In this document: positions 40,433 through 48,639 of the stretch, one piece after another
Position numbering within the stretch: position 1 is the stretch's first letter
Layout of the letters: every line of letters starts with the position of its first letter
Source of the DNA: Asaia bogorensis
Lineage (GTDB): Bacteria; Pseudomonadota; Alphaproteobacteria; Acetobacterales; Acetobacteraceae
Reading direction: 5' to 3'
Assembly (NCBI RefSeq): GCF_900465345.1
Contig: NZ_UEGO01000028.1
Location: forward strand, 1-64,000
Length of the DNA stretch: 64,000 nt
Notes under the pieces: generated by a model
Seen by the model: only the letters and a program-made list of their open reading frames with translations
Databases searched by the model: none
Told to the model about the DNA's origin: nothing
Translations under genes and position numbers: made by a program

Positions 40433-41442
40433 TCAATGCGTGGGTGACCGGCGATGACATACCTAGACACATATGCTCGAATATTTTGTTTGCTGCGCGT
40501 TCCAAAACAGGATTCTTCCTCTAGGCCGGAAGCTCCCAACGCTATCGCGAAACTACACAAGACCAATCAGAGGCGGTAATTCATCGCCTCTGATATTGCG
40601 CTTCTGGATGTCGTGCAGCCCATAGCCCGAAGAAACAAAAGTGCTGATGGTTATTGCACGAAACCGCGCCTTCTCGGACTATCATGGTAATAAGTTGCAG
40701 TAGCGTGTGCGCTAGAAGCAATTTGAGCCCCTTCCTCTATGCTGCCTGCCTGGGCGGCGAGGCGTCGATCCGTCATGCGATCGGTCTTTTACAGCGTGAG
40801 TTGCATACCGACATGTCACTGATGGGCGTGAGTTCGTGTGAGGCATTGCGTAAGGAGATGTGCATCTGATCGGGGCGGCAGGAAGAGAATATTGTACGTT
40901 TAGGCTCAGGCTTCTCCTCCGATCTGCGCTGCGGCCAGACCAAAACCCGCACGAAATCAGGTGACGTTCGAGGCGACGGTCTATAGGCGGACATAGGTTT
41001 GTCCCGGACGATTATGTCTGCCGACGAGGCCAGCCAGACGCTGGTGACTGACGCATGGTCACCGCGCTTATCAGAATGATTTTGGATCGCCCAAGCGACG
41101 GGCTGTTGAGTAGGACGATCATGAGAACGAATGAGCACTCGGATCATCTTTCTCGTCTAGATCTAGCTTTTGCTCTCCCCCGCCCCTATCGAAGCCGTCG
41201 CAGCGGACCTGTCGGCCTAAATGCTCCATAACTGGCCCTGCGCATGCCGGGTGGTGCACGCGCATATGTATCTTTGGAGAGACTGCAAAGTGTGTTGTGC
41301 GTGATGCACAAGAGCACAAGAGCACAAGAGGGGGCAGATTGAATGCGCTGTCAGACGCGGGCTTGGGATGTGAAGCCGGGAACGCCAAAGACGCCTTGTG
41401 CTGTGAAGCTGAGGCGTTGTGTTGGTATGATGTGGGGATATT
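40433..41442. other. gene-poor region next to the integrative element
   Basis: No intact gene can be supported in these 1.0 kb. The only recognisable remnant is a C-terminal fragment of a lactate dehydrogenase-like gene near 40720-40869. A short tandem of AGAGCACA units occurs near 41305-41330. The rest looks like decayed coding DNA on both strands without identifiable homology. Confidence 0.6.
40720..40869 (+). pseudogene. C-terminal fragment of an FMN-dependent alpha-hydroxy acid (L-lactate) dehydrogenase
   Basis: The translation SPFLYAACLGGEASIRHAIG then LLQRELHTDMSLMGVSSCEAL corresponds to the last 45 or so residues of LldD/glycolate oxidase-family enzymes (GEAGV...LRAEL..TMALLGV). All catalytic parts upstream (FMN site, active His) are missing, and no matching frame continues to the left. 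It is a relic of a deletion, possibly from earlier element insertion at this site. Confidence 0.6.
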
Positions 41443-41487
41443 TGGTTGCGGGGGCAGGATTTGAACCTGCGGCCTTCAGGTTATGAG
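41443..41487 (-). repeat. attachment site: 3' half of initiator tRNA-fMet (CAT)
   Basis: On the minus strand the sequence runs from the anticodon CTCATAACC through the T-arm GGTTCAAATCC to CCCCGCAACCA. It is identical in kind to the 3' half of alphaproteobacterial initiator tRNA (A72 and CCA end). Immediately upstream of the anticodon stem the sequence diverges, so the 5' half is missing. This is the typical scar of site-specific integration into a tRNA gene and marks the left att site. Confidence 0.88.
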
Positions 41488-41662
41488 TTAGGGATTTGGG
41501 CCTACGCCCCTCCCCGCCCGAGCCGACAGAACTACGCCCAACCACGCAGAACCCCTTATTTTCCTTGAAAAACTGTCCCATCAGGCTACGCAATTGTCGT
41601 ACCGGCTACGCCCGGTTTCGCATTCATCTGTTTCCTATGTGTTTCCTGCGATGGAGGCAAGC

Positions 41663-42814
41663 ATGGCCAAGCTCAGCAAGAAAACTGTCACCGCTGCCGA
41701 ACCGGCAGAGAAGGATTATTTCCTCTGGGATGACAGCATTCCAGCCTTCGCAGTCCGGGTGTGGCCGTCCGGCCGAAAGGTGTACGTCATCCATTACCGC
41801 TCCGGCGGCCGCATGCGCCGCTACACGATTGGGCAACATGGGAGCCCATGGACGGCCGATCTCGCGCGTGAAGAAGCCATCAAGGTTCTTGCACGGGTTC
41901 ATAGCGGCGAAAATCCCTCGGATACTCGCGTAGAAGAACGCAAAGCGATGACCGTCAGGGAAGTTAGTAATCGTTTCCTGGACGAATATGTGGATGTCCA
42001 CCTCAAACCAACGACCCAGAGCGAGTATAAGAGATCTGTGGATCTGTTCATCGTTCCGAAATTCGGGACATGGCGGATGGCAGATATATCGCGTGCGGAC
42101 GTCTCCGAATTTCACGGGGATCTACGACATATCCCTTATCAGGCCAATCGGACGCTCGGCGTACTGTCCAAAATGTTCAGTCTGGCAGACCTCTGGGGTA
42201 TTCGGACGGACGGTCTCAACCCGTGCCGCGGCGTTCAGCGCTATAAGGAAGAGAAGCGCGAGCGTTATCTAACCCAACAAGAATATGCGCGCCTCGGCGC
42301 CACACTCAATGAAGCAGAGGATATGCCAGAGGCCGTCTGGGCGATCCGTCTGCTCGTCCTGACAGGTTGCCGGCTACGTGAAATCCAGACTCTGCAATGG
42401 AGCTACGTTTTCTTCGACCAATCTGAATTGAGGCTGCCTGACAGTAAAACCGGGGCCAAAATCGTCCAGATCGGACAAGCGGCCATGAACGTAATCAAAT
42501 CCATCCCCCGGTTAGAGGACAATCCTTATGTCATTACCGGACGGAAAAAAGGTGGCTATCTGATTGACCTGCAAAAACCCTGGCGCCGCATTCGCAAAGC
42601 CGCGAGTCTGGACGACGTCAGGATTCATGATCTGCGCCATTCCTTCGCTTCTGACGCACTGGAAATGGGAGCTGACCTGACGATGATCGGTCGTATGCTG
42701 GGACACAGCGATATCAAGACGACAGCTCGTTACGCTCACTTAAAGCGGGAGAACGTGAGGCTCTCAACCAACCTTGTGTCCGAGAAAATCTCCTTGGCGC
42801 TTTTGGGTCGCTAA
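41663..42814 (+). CDS. int: tyrosine recombinase / integrase
   Basis: A 383-aa site-specific recombinase. It has an N-terminal arm-binding region (DSIPAFAVRVWPSGRK, IHYRSGG), a SAM-like core-binding domain (about 100-190) and the catalytic domain. That domain shows Arg in TGCRLREIQ, HDLRHSFAS (His-x-x-Arg), LGHSDIKTTARYAH with the second His and the nucleophile Tyr. The ATG at 41663 has GGAGG about 5 nt ahead; the frame is open to 41594, but that part overlaps the region next to the att site. It presumably inserts and excises the element at tRNA-fMet. Confidence 0.95.
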   Translation: MAKLSKKTVTAAEPAEKDYFLWDDSIPAFAVRVWPSGRKVYVIHYRSGGRMRRYTIGQHGSPWTADLAREEAIKVLARVHSGENPSDTRVEERKAMTVREVSNRFLDEYVDVHLKPTTQSEYKRSVDLFIVPKFGTWRMADISRADVSEFHGDLRHIPYQANRTLGVLSKMFSLADLWGIRTDGLNPCRGVQRYKEEKRERYLTQQEYARLGATLNEAEDMPEAVWAIRLLVLTGCRLREIQTLQWSYVFFDQSELRLPDSKTGAKIVQIGQAAMNVIKSIPRLEDNPYVITGRKKGGYLIDLQKPWRRIRKAASLDDVRIHDLRHSFASDALEMGADLTMIGRMLGHSDIKTTARYAHLKRENVRLSTNLVSEKISLALLGR

Positions 42815-42928
42815 AATACAATCAATACAGAAAAATCTCCTCTAGTTTCGAATGATAGAATATATATCGTTAATATGTATCTAAATATTAACAAATCAAT
42901 TTGAAAAGGGAGTTTTTTTATTTTAGAA

Positions 42929-42974
42929 ATTTCATCAAACCCTTAAAAGGGAATTCTATATCTTTTGATGAAAT
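42929..42974. promoter_or_regulatory. AT-rich region with nested inverted repeats upstream of the epimerase gene
   Basis: ATTTCATCAAA (42929-42939) and TTTGATGAAAT (42964-42974) are perfect complements. A smaller palindrome CCCTTAAAAGGG (42940-42951) lies between them, and another TTTCATCA follows near 42977. The surrounding 220 bp (42815-43040) are strongly AT-rich compared with the GC-rich flanks. It may be an operator for the LysR or another regulator, or a recombination directionality site. Confidence 0.4.
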
Positions 42975-43087
42975 ATTTTCATCACGTCATTGAAAGGTAT
43001 TGGGGAAGGGAAATGAAGAAATAAGCGTTATCTTCCAATGCACAGACCATGCGTAAACGCGCGCCCACACAGATCGGGAGAATGACA

Positions 43088-44062
43088 ATGTCGAGAATGA
43101 TCGTCATCGGCGGCACGGGCCATATCGGAACATATCTTGTGCCAGCGCTTGTTGATCAAGGGCACGACGTGGTCAGTGTCAGCCGGGGACTGGCCAAAAG
43201 CTATGTCCATAACACCGCCTGGGATCGCGTCGAGCAAGTCACGGTGGATCGCCAAGAGGAAGAAAAAGCTGGCACGTTCGTTGAACGCATCGTCGGATTG
43301 AAACCGGACATCGTCATCGACCTTATTTCTTTCAATCTGGCAAGCACCCGGCCACTGGTCGAAGCGCTGCGTGGTAAGATCGAACATTTCCTGCATTGCA
43401 GCACGCTCTGGGTTTACGGACATACCGCCGCAGTACCAGCGGGTGAGGACGAGCCTCTTAATCCCTTCGGCGAATACGGTATCGAGAAGGCTGAAATTGA
43501 AAAATGGCTTATGCACGAGGCGCGTACCACCGGCTTCCCCGCGACAATCTTTCGCCCCGGTCAGATCGTTGGCGAAGGATGGACCCCTATTACGCCCCTC
43601 GCGAACGACAAGGCAGACGTCTTTTCCCAAATGGCTCGTGGGGAAGAAATCGTCCTTCCCAATCTCGGACTGGAGACGGTGAACCATGTTCACGCGGCCG
43701 ACATTTCGCAACTGATCCAGCGTGCAATGACAAATCGCAGCGTTGCAATTGGCGAGACGTTCAACGCAGTTTCAGATACGGCGCTGAACCTGAGAGGCTA
43801 CGCGGAGACGATCTTTACGTGGTTTGGTCTTGAACCGAAGATTGCTTATGCTCCCTATGAGGAATGGATGAAGCTGCAGCCCACGCCAGAAGAAGCCCAT
43901 CACTCCTGGGAGCATTTTGCGCGGAGTTCGTGCCTGTCTATCGAAAAAGCCCGCCGGAAACTCGGTTATGAGCCTGCCTACAGCAGCATAGCTGGCGTCA
44001 AGGAATCAATTGCGTGGCTTATCGAGAACGGCAAGGTGGAAAAGCCCCAGGCGTGGAGGTAA
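43088..44062 (+). CDS. NAD(P)-dependent epimerase/dehydratase (extended SDR family)
   Basis: A 324-aa extended short-chain dehydrogenase-like protein. The nucleotide-binding motif GGTGHIGTYLV is at the N-terminus, and YGIEKAEIEKW supplies the Tyr-x-x-x-Lys pair. FRPGQIVGEG is a typical substrate-side loop and the C-terminus carries KARRKLGYEP. The start at 43088 is chosen because GGGAG ends 7 nt upstream; ATGs at 43082 and 43097 are alternatives. The substrate is unknown; relatives act on nucleotide sugars or isoflavone-like compounds. The LysR regulator follows 106 bp later. Confidence 0.82.
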   Translation: MSRMIVIGGTGHIGTYLVPALVDQGHDVVSVSRGLAKSYVHNTAWDRVEQVTVDRQEEEKAGTFVERIVGLKPDIVIDLISFNLASTRPLVEALRGKIEHFLHCSTLWVYGHTAAVPAGEDEPLNPFGEYGIEKAEIEKWLMHEARTTGFPATIFRPGQIVGEGWTPITPLANDKADVFSQMARGEEIVLPNLGLETVNHVHAADISQLIQRAMTNRSVAIGETFNAVSDTALNLRGYAETIFTWFGLEPKIAYAPYEEWMKLQPTPEEAHHSWEHFARSSCLSIEKARRKLGYEPAYSSIAGVKESIAWLIENGKVEKPQAWR

Positions 44063-44168
44063 TCGACCAAAAAAATTTATGGCTTGATTGCCTTCGTGAT
44101 CAATACCGTAGCGTTTGAAGAAAAGAAGATTGTGGCACGTGCCGGCAAGAAAGGCTGAAATCCGAAAC

Positions 44169-45077
44169 ATGTCCGTAGCACGCTCCCAGCTCACCGATTT
44201 CACCTACTTTCTAGCCATCGCCAGACATCGCAACTTTCGATTGGCCGGTCTGGAAATGGGGGTGAGCCCCTCGGCGATCAGTCATGCGCTAAAGGGGCTG
44301 GAAGCAAAGCTTGGCGTGCGTCTCGTTAACAGAACGAACCGCAGCGTGACTTTGACCGCCGCAGGTGAAGAGTTTCGTGATTCAATTGAAGTGCCGCTGA
44401 AAGATATCGATCAGGCCGTGGAACGGCTGAACAAACATCGTGAATGCCCCCAAGGACGCATCCGAATTAACGCGCAGGTGGATGCCGCACACACGATTTT
44501 ACCCCCTGTTCTGGCACTCTATGCAGAGCGCTATCCCGAAATAAAAATCGAAATTGAAGCTACGGACCGTCTGGTAGATATCACCCATGAGGGGTTCGAT
44601 GCCGGTATCCGTGTCAGTGGGACCGTGCCGGAAGACATGGTGGCACAGCGTATTTCAGGCGACTTGCGGTGGATTGTCGCAGGAGCTCCAGCGTATTTTC
44701 AGCGGTTCGGTATCCCACAGACACCGAGCGACCTTAAAAATCATCGCTGTATCAATGGGCGATTAGGCGACGGGCGTATCTATCAATGGGAATTCGAAGG
44801 ACCTGACGGCGAGTTTTCAATGTCGGTTCCGACCCAGTTTGTCCTGAATGATCGTCCCACGATGTTGGCCATGACGTTGGCTGGCTCCGGTCTTATGTAC
44901 TGTGTTGAGCCCGTGTTTTCCCCCTACCTCAAAGGTGGCGGGCTTCAGATTGTACTTGAAGAATGGGCTGCCCGAGGTGAAGGGTATCAAATCTACTATT
45001 CCAGCCGAAGGCAGGTCCCGCTCGGTTTGCGCCTGTTGATCGATCTTATCCGGGAAGTTCGTCCCTTAGGTTTGTAA
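44169..45077 (+). CDS. LysR-family transcriptional regulator
   Basis: A 302-aa regulator with an N-terminal winged helix-turn-helix (LTDFTYFLAIARHRNFRLAGLEMGVSPSAISHALKGLEAKLGVRLVNRTNRSVTLT-type layout) and a LysR substrate-binding domain from about residue 90. ATG 44169 (MSVARSQ) matches the family start; the frame is open to 44115. It probably controls the adjacent epimerase gene, in tandem rather than divergent orientation, which is less usual for LysR genes. Confidence 0.9.
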   Translation: MSVARSQLTDFTYFLAIARHRNFRLAGLEMGVSPSAISHALKGLEAKLGVRLVNRTNRSVTLTAAGEEFRDSIEVPLKDIDQAVERLNKHRECPQGRIRINAQVDAAHTILPPVLALYAERYPEIKIEIEATDRLVDITHEGFDAGIRVSGTVPEDMVAQRISGDLRWIVAGAPAYFQRFGIPQTPSDLKNHRCINGRLGDGRIYQWEFEGPDGEFSMSVPTQFVLNDRPTMLAMTLAGSGLMYCVEPVFSPYLKGGGLQIVLEEWAARGEGYQIYYSSRRQVPLGLRLLIDLIREVRPLGL

Positions 45078-45136
45078 TTCACACATGAATTCAGGACATC
45101 TCCCGGTAAACACGCCCGTCATGTGAGGATGCGGCC

Positions 45137-45376
45137 CTACGTTTTTTCATGATTATTTAAAAGTCCATAAACATGCTGATAAGCAGATTCAATTTCGGCA
45201 GGAATGTCGACATGTGGGATGAAGCCTCGTCCCAATGGGCCATAACCGTTTTCGTCGTCTCGTAAACGGGGAATTTCTCCCATGATCAGGGATAAAAATC
45301 GCTCAGGACTCCACAACCCAGACGGTAACTCCGCAGCATATGCCGTGATCCCGTCTTGCATCTGGAGACGAGGCAC
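45137..45376 (-). CDS. small hypothetical protein, doubtful
   Basis: A 79-aa frame (MPRLQMQDGITAYAAELPSG...) with a plausible soluble composition and the acidic-proline segment GFIPHVDIPAEIESAY. No ribosome-binding site stands out and no family was recognised. It may be the end of a decayed gene. Nothing better supported was found between 45078 and 45720 on either strand. Confidence 0.3.
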   Translation of the reverse strand: MPRLQMQDGITAYAAELPSGLWSPERFLSLIMGEIPRLRDDENGYGPLGRGFIPHVDIPAEIESAYQHVYGLLNNHEKT

Positions 45377-45720
45377 AAAGGTCGGGCAGCTATAAAAACG
45401 GCTTCACAGGACGCTTCCTACCAGACCTTCAGGAAGGTCGGTTCACTGCTTTGGACCATGCTCCGAAAGTTTACTTTCAGAGCGATGGCATCCTGTACTA
45501 ACGACTGCTTCAAGCCCACAGCGGTGTCGCACGCGGTCGAACTGACGGCCGAAAGAATTAGTCGAAGCATCCGAAGCGGCTATGCTACTCTCGCCTTCAT
45601 GTCGGCCAAGTTGAGGACGAAGCCGCCGTTCCTTACGATATGGCTTCAACGGCTTTCCGGAGTGGCAGACGTTCATATATTTTCTGATCGTGTCGATTTG
45701 CCGTTATTTTCCCGAAGAGG

Positions 45721-46365
45721 ATGGTGATGATGCCGAGCATGGGTAGCTTCCCGAAACGCGTAGCCGAGAATATCCTTCCATTGTCGGTCGCAGGGACTTT
45801 GCCCATTGCCTTCAGGGAATGGCACTTCACTGGCCAAACCATTGATCACGAGGTGCCGGTGGAGACCTGCCGTCTTTGCGATAAGGAGGGTCTTCGATAC
45901 CATTTCGAGATCCGAAACGATCAAACGGGTCATAGCCTCAACGTCGGTTCCGAATGCATTCTTAAATTCCAGGTTGCAGTCTTCGAGGAGGGCCGCGAGC
46001 TCAGACCGGACGAGGCACGTAAAGCCCTTGCTCAGAGGATGCGGCTGATGCGGCTCGAAAGCTGCCTGCGCGCGCTGGAACGCCTCGCCGCAGCTGAAGC
46101 GAATGACATTCTTTCTAGTGCGCTTGCATACTACCAGCTACATAAATCGCTGACGCCAAAATTCGCAAACGTCGTGTTCTGGCGCTTGCAGGCCAACGCG
46201 ATTGACCACGACCCCACATTCTTCAAGGTGCGGCTAGATAAGGCGAGCTATGTAAGCAATCTTGGCGCAATGCCTAGGCGCAACGTCCATCGTATCTGGA
46301 AAGCGCTGACTTCAGCCCAGCGCAAAAAGGCGATTGAGCTCGGCCATTCCGCACCGCCAGAGTGA
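45721..46365 (+). CDS. small protein with a CxxC...GSEC zinc-ribbon-like segment, unknown function
   Basis: About 212-214 aa; start codons at 45721, 45727 or 45730 are all possible (GAAGAGG favours 45727). Residues near 48-80 read ETCRLCDKEGLRYHFEI then TGHSLNVGSECILKF, giving CxxC and a later Cys that look like a metal-binding finger. The remainder is helical and basic (REL..DEARKALAQRM, ALTSAQRKKAI). It precedes the Gabija-like pair in the same direction with a 225-bp gap, so it may be separately promoted. Nucleic-acid binding is a guess from the finger; no family was identified. Confidence 0.6.
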   Translation: MVMMPSMGSFPKRVAENILPLSVAGTLPIAFREWHFTGQTIDHEVPVETCRLCDKEGLRYHFEIRNDQTGHSLNVGSECILKFQVAVFEEGRELRPDEARKALAQRMRLMRLESCLRALERLAAAEANDILSSALAYYQLHKSLTPKFANVVFWRLQANAIDHDPTFFKVRLDKASYVSNLGAMPRRNVHRIWKALTSAQRKKAIELGHSAPPE

Positions 46366-46590
46366 GTGGGTCAGACAGACATTGATCAGCGATGCAATCT
46401 CAGAGCTACCAATGCAGGAGGCGCACGGGCTGATCGAGTTGCTTTTCAGCAACCATCTGAACACCATCGGCTAACCGTCTGCAAATTGGATTCGCTGCAT
46501 TTTTTTCGCTGGATTAATTTGGCATCTGATCAACTGGCTCTTGGGACTAAGCGAACCTACCGATAGAGTAGGTTGCATTCAGGGGGTGAG

Positions 46591-48639
46591 ATGATCAAAC
46601 TTACAAATGTGCATGTCGAGGGTTTTCGTCTTCTCGAAAATATCGAGATTGCCGTGGAAGCGAGTACGACTGTTGTTGTCGGTCGCAACAATAGCGGCAA
46701 GACCTCCCTTACAGAAGTGTTCGATCGGTTCCTTGGTGAGAGGGCAGGCAAGTTTCGCCTTGAAGATTTTGCCGCTGCAGTCCGACCAAAGTTTCTCTCA
46801 GCGAAAGCGCTTAGAGATGACGAGGACACCACCGCCGAGGCCGTGCTTACGGATTTGCCGGTTATCGCACTCACGCTAACCTTCACCTATGATCCGTCCG
46901 CCGACGATCTCGGCGCGCTGTCGCCTTTCGTCATCGATCTCGATCCTGATTGCGTCACTGCCATCGCCAGAATCGAATATTCGCCGGCACTTAATACGGT
47001 CCCGATCCTACTCGACCTGCCGGACCTAGAAGATGGGGTGACTGCCCAGGAGAGGCTCTCTCACCATTTGCGGGATGCTATCCCCAAGGCTTATGCTATT
47101 CGTTGCTTTGCGATTGATCCTACCGACGCAACCAACCGACGCGCGTTCGATAAAACAGCCGAACTCACGTCATTGATCCATACTGGCTTTATCAAGGCTC
47201 AGCGAACTCTCGATCTTGGCAAACGTGGCGACACCGACGTAATTGGGAAGCTTCTCAACAAGCTGTTCAAGACCGCCAACACGCCGACCGCATCCGTAGA
47301 TGATCAGTATATTGCCCACGGGCTCACTGCATCGGTGGCCGATCTCGAGCAGGCGATGCAAGGAGACTTTGACGAGCGCCTGAAAGCCTTGCTGCCCGCG
47401 CTCAACATTTTCGGCTTCCCGAGCCTCAACGATACCGAGTTGCGACCTCAGACGACGATCGATGTGGAGAGCCTTCTCACCGACAACACCCGCATTCTCT
47501 ATACCGGTGCCGACGGCGTTCATTTGCCCGAAGGTTACAACGGACTGGGTACTCGCAACCTCATTTATATTCTACTCCAGCTTGAGGCACTGCATAAGGC
47601 CTATCGCAGCTCCGCGATACGGCCAGCGACCCATCTCGTGTTCATCGAGGAACCAGAAGCCCACCTCCACCCCCAAATGCAGGAAGTGTTTATTGGCCAA
47701 CTCAATGCGGCCGTCGCCACGCTCTCCGAAAAATATCCCGGCGAGCCGCTCTGGCAGGCACAGTTTATAGTTTCGACCCATTCTTCGCACCTTGCCAATG
47801 CAGCTCAATTTGATGCGATCCGCTATTTTCTGAACGAGCCGACTGCGCAAGCCGGTGTTCGCCGAACCAAGGTGAAGGATTTCCGCCGCGGGGCTGAAGC
47901 GATCAGCACTAAGGACCGCCGTTTCCTCCAACAGTACATGACTCTCACCAAGTGCGATCTGTATTTCGCAGACAAGGCCATCCTCGTAGAGGGAGCTACT
48001 GAACGGATCCTGATGCCGCGCATCTCCAAAATAGTGGATGTAGACCTACCCGCGAAAAACAAGCTCAGTCGCCAATATATTACTACCATTGAGGCGGGCG
48101 GCGCGCACGCACAAGTCTTCTATCCGCTCCTTGAGTTTCTGGAGTTGAAGACACTCATCATCTCAGATCTCGATGCAGTGAAACTCCTGAATTCTAAATG
48201 GCGGAAGTGTCCGTGCGCAGACGGCGAACGTACGTCAAATTCGGCGCTCAGAGCATGGTTCAACGAACCTCATATCTCCGTCCACGACCTAATCGCGAAG
48301 ACCACAGCCGACAAGACGAGAGGTTTCTGTCGCATCGCTTATCAAATGCCGGAGGACGGATCACCTCATTGTGCGAGAAGCTACGAGGACGCGCTCATTC
48401 TCGCTAATCTTGCCGACTTTCAGATATCTGATGATGCAGAGGCCGCCAAGAATGCGTGGGAGACCGCGCAGGATTTTAAGAAGTCGGAGGAGGCGATCAA
48501 ATTTGCCGTCCGTGAAGAGAATTGGAACGTGCCTCGGTACATCCGCGAAGGACTAATTTGGCTGTCGGAGCCACCACCGCCATCTGCTGCTCCGCCGCCG
48601 ATCGTTCCGTCCGACAAGCCGGAGGAGTCAGCGATATGA
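46591..48639 (+). CDS. gajA: OLD-family ATPase-TOPRIM nuclease (GajA-like, Gabija)
   Basis: A 682-aa class 2 overcoming-lysogenization-defect nuclease. The N-terminal ABC-type ATPase has Walker A VGRNNSGKTSL (about residue 37), a signature-like NGLGTRNLIYI, Walker B HLVFIEEPEAHLHPQM and the H-loop STHSSHLA. The C-terminal TOPRIM domain shows the acidic motifs KAILVEGATE and LIISDLDAV. Together with the helicase that overlaps its stop by 4 bp this matches the Gabija defence pair, in which GajA cuts DNA. At 682 aa it is somewhat longer than typical GajA. The start at 46591 follows AGGGGGTGAG; a TTG at 46573 is unlikely. A tail of proline-rich sequence is unusual. Confidence 0.85.
   Translation: MIKLTNVHVEGFRLLENIEIAVEASTTVVVGRNNSGKTSLTEVFDRFLGERAGKFRLEDFAAAVRPKFLSAKALRDDEDTTAEAVLTDLPVIALTLTFTYDPSADDLGALSPFVIDLDPDCVTAIARIEYSPALNTVPILLDLPDLEDGVTAQERLSHHLRDAIPKAYAIRCFAIDPTDATNRRAFDKTAELTSLIHTGFIKAQRTLDLGKRGDTDVIGKLLNKLFKTANTPTASVDDQYIAHGLTASVADLEQAMQGDFDERLKALLPALNIFGFPSLNDTELRPQTTIDVESLLTDNTRILYTGADGVHLPEGYNGLGTRNLIYILLQLEALHKAYRSSAIRPATHLVFIEEPEAHLHPQMQEVFIGQLNAAVATLSEKYPGEPLWQAQFIVSTHSSHLANAAQFDAIRYFLNEPTAQAGVRRTKVKDFRRGAEAISTKDRRFLQQYMTLTKCDLYFADKAILVEGATERILMPRISKIVDVDLPAKNKLSRQYITTIEAGGAHAQVFYPLLEFLELKTLIISDLDAVKLLNSKWRKCPCADGERTSNSALRAWFNEPHISVHDLIAKTTADKTRGFCRIAYQMPEDGSPHCARSYEDALILANLADFQISDDAEAAKNAWETAQDFKKSEEAIKFAVREENWNVPRYIREGLIWLSEPPPPSAAPPPIVPSDKPEESAI

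Noticed and set aside
41305..41330. Short tandem repeat considered as a CRISPR remnant
   Set aside because: Units are only about 8-10 bp without spacers; no cas genes or true repeat-spacer pattern occur anywhere in the window.
41388..41593. Minus-strand frame across the tRNA-fMet fragment
   Set aside because: Its translation is the usual spurious reading of tRNA T-arm sequence (AAGSNPAPAT).
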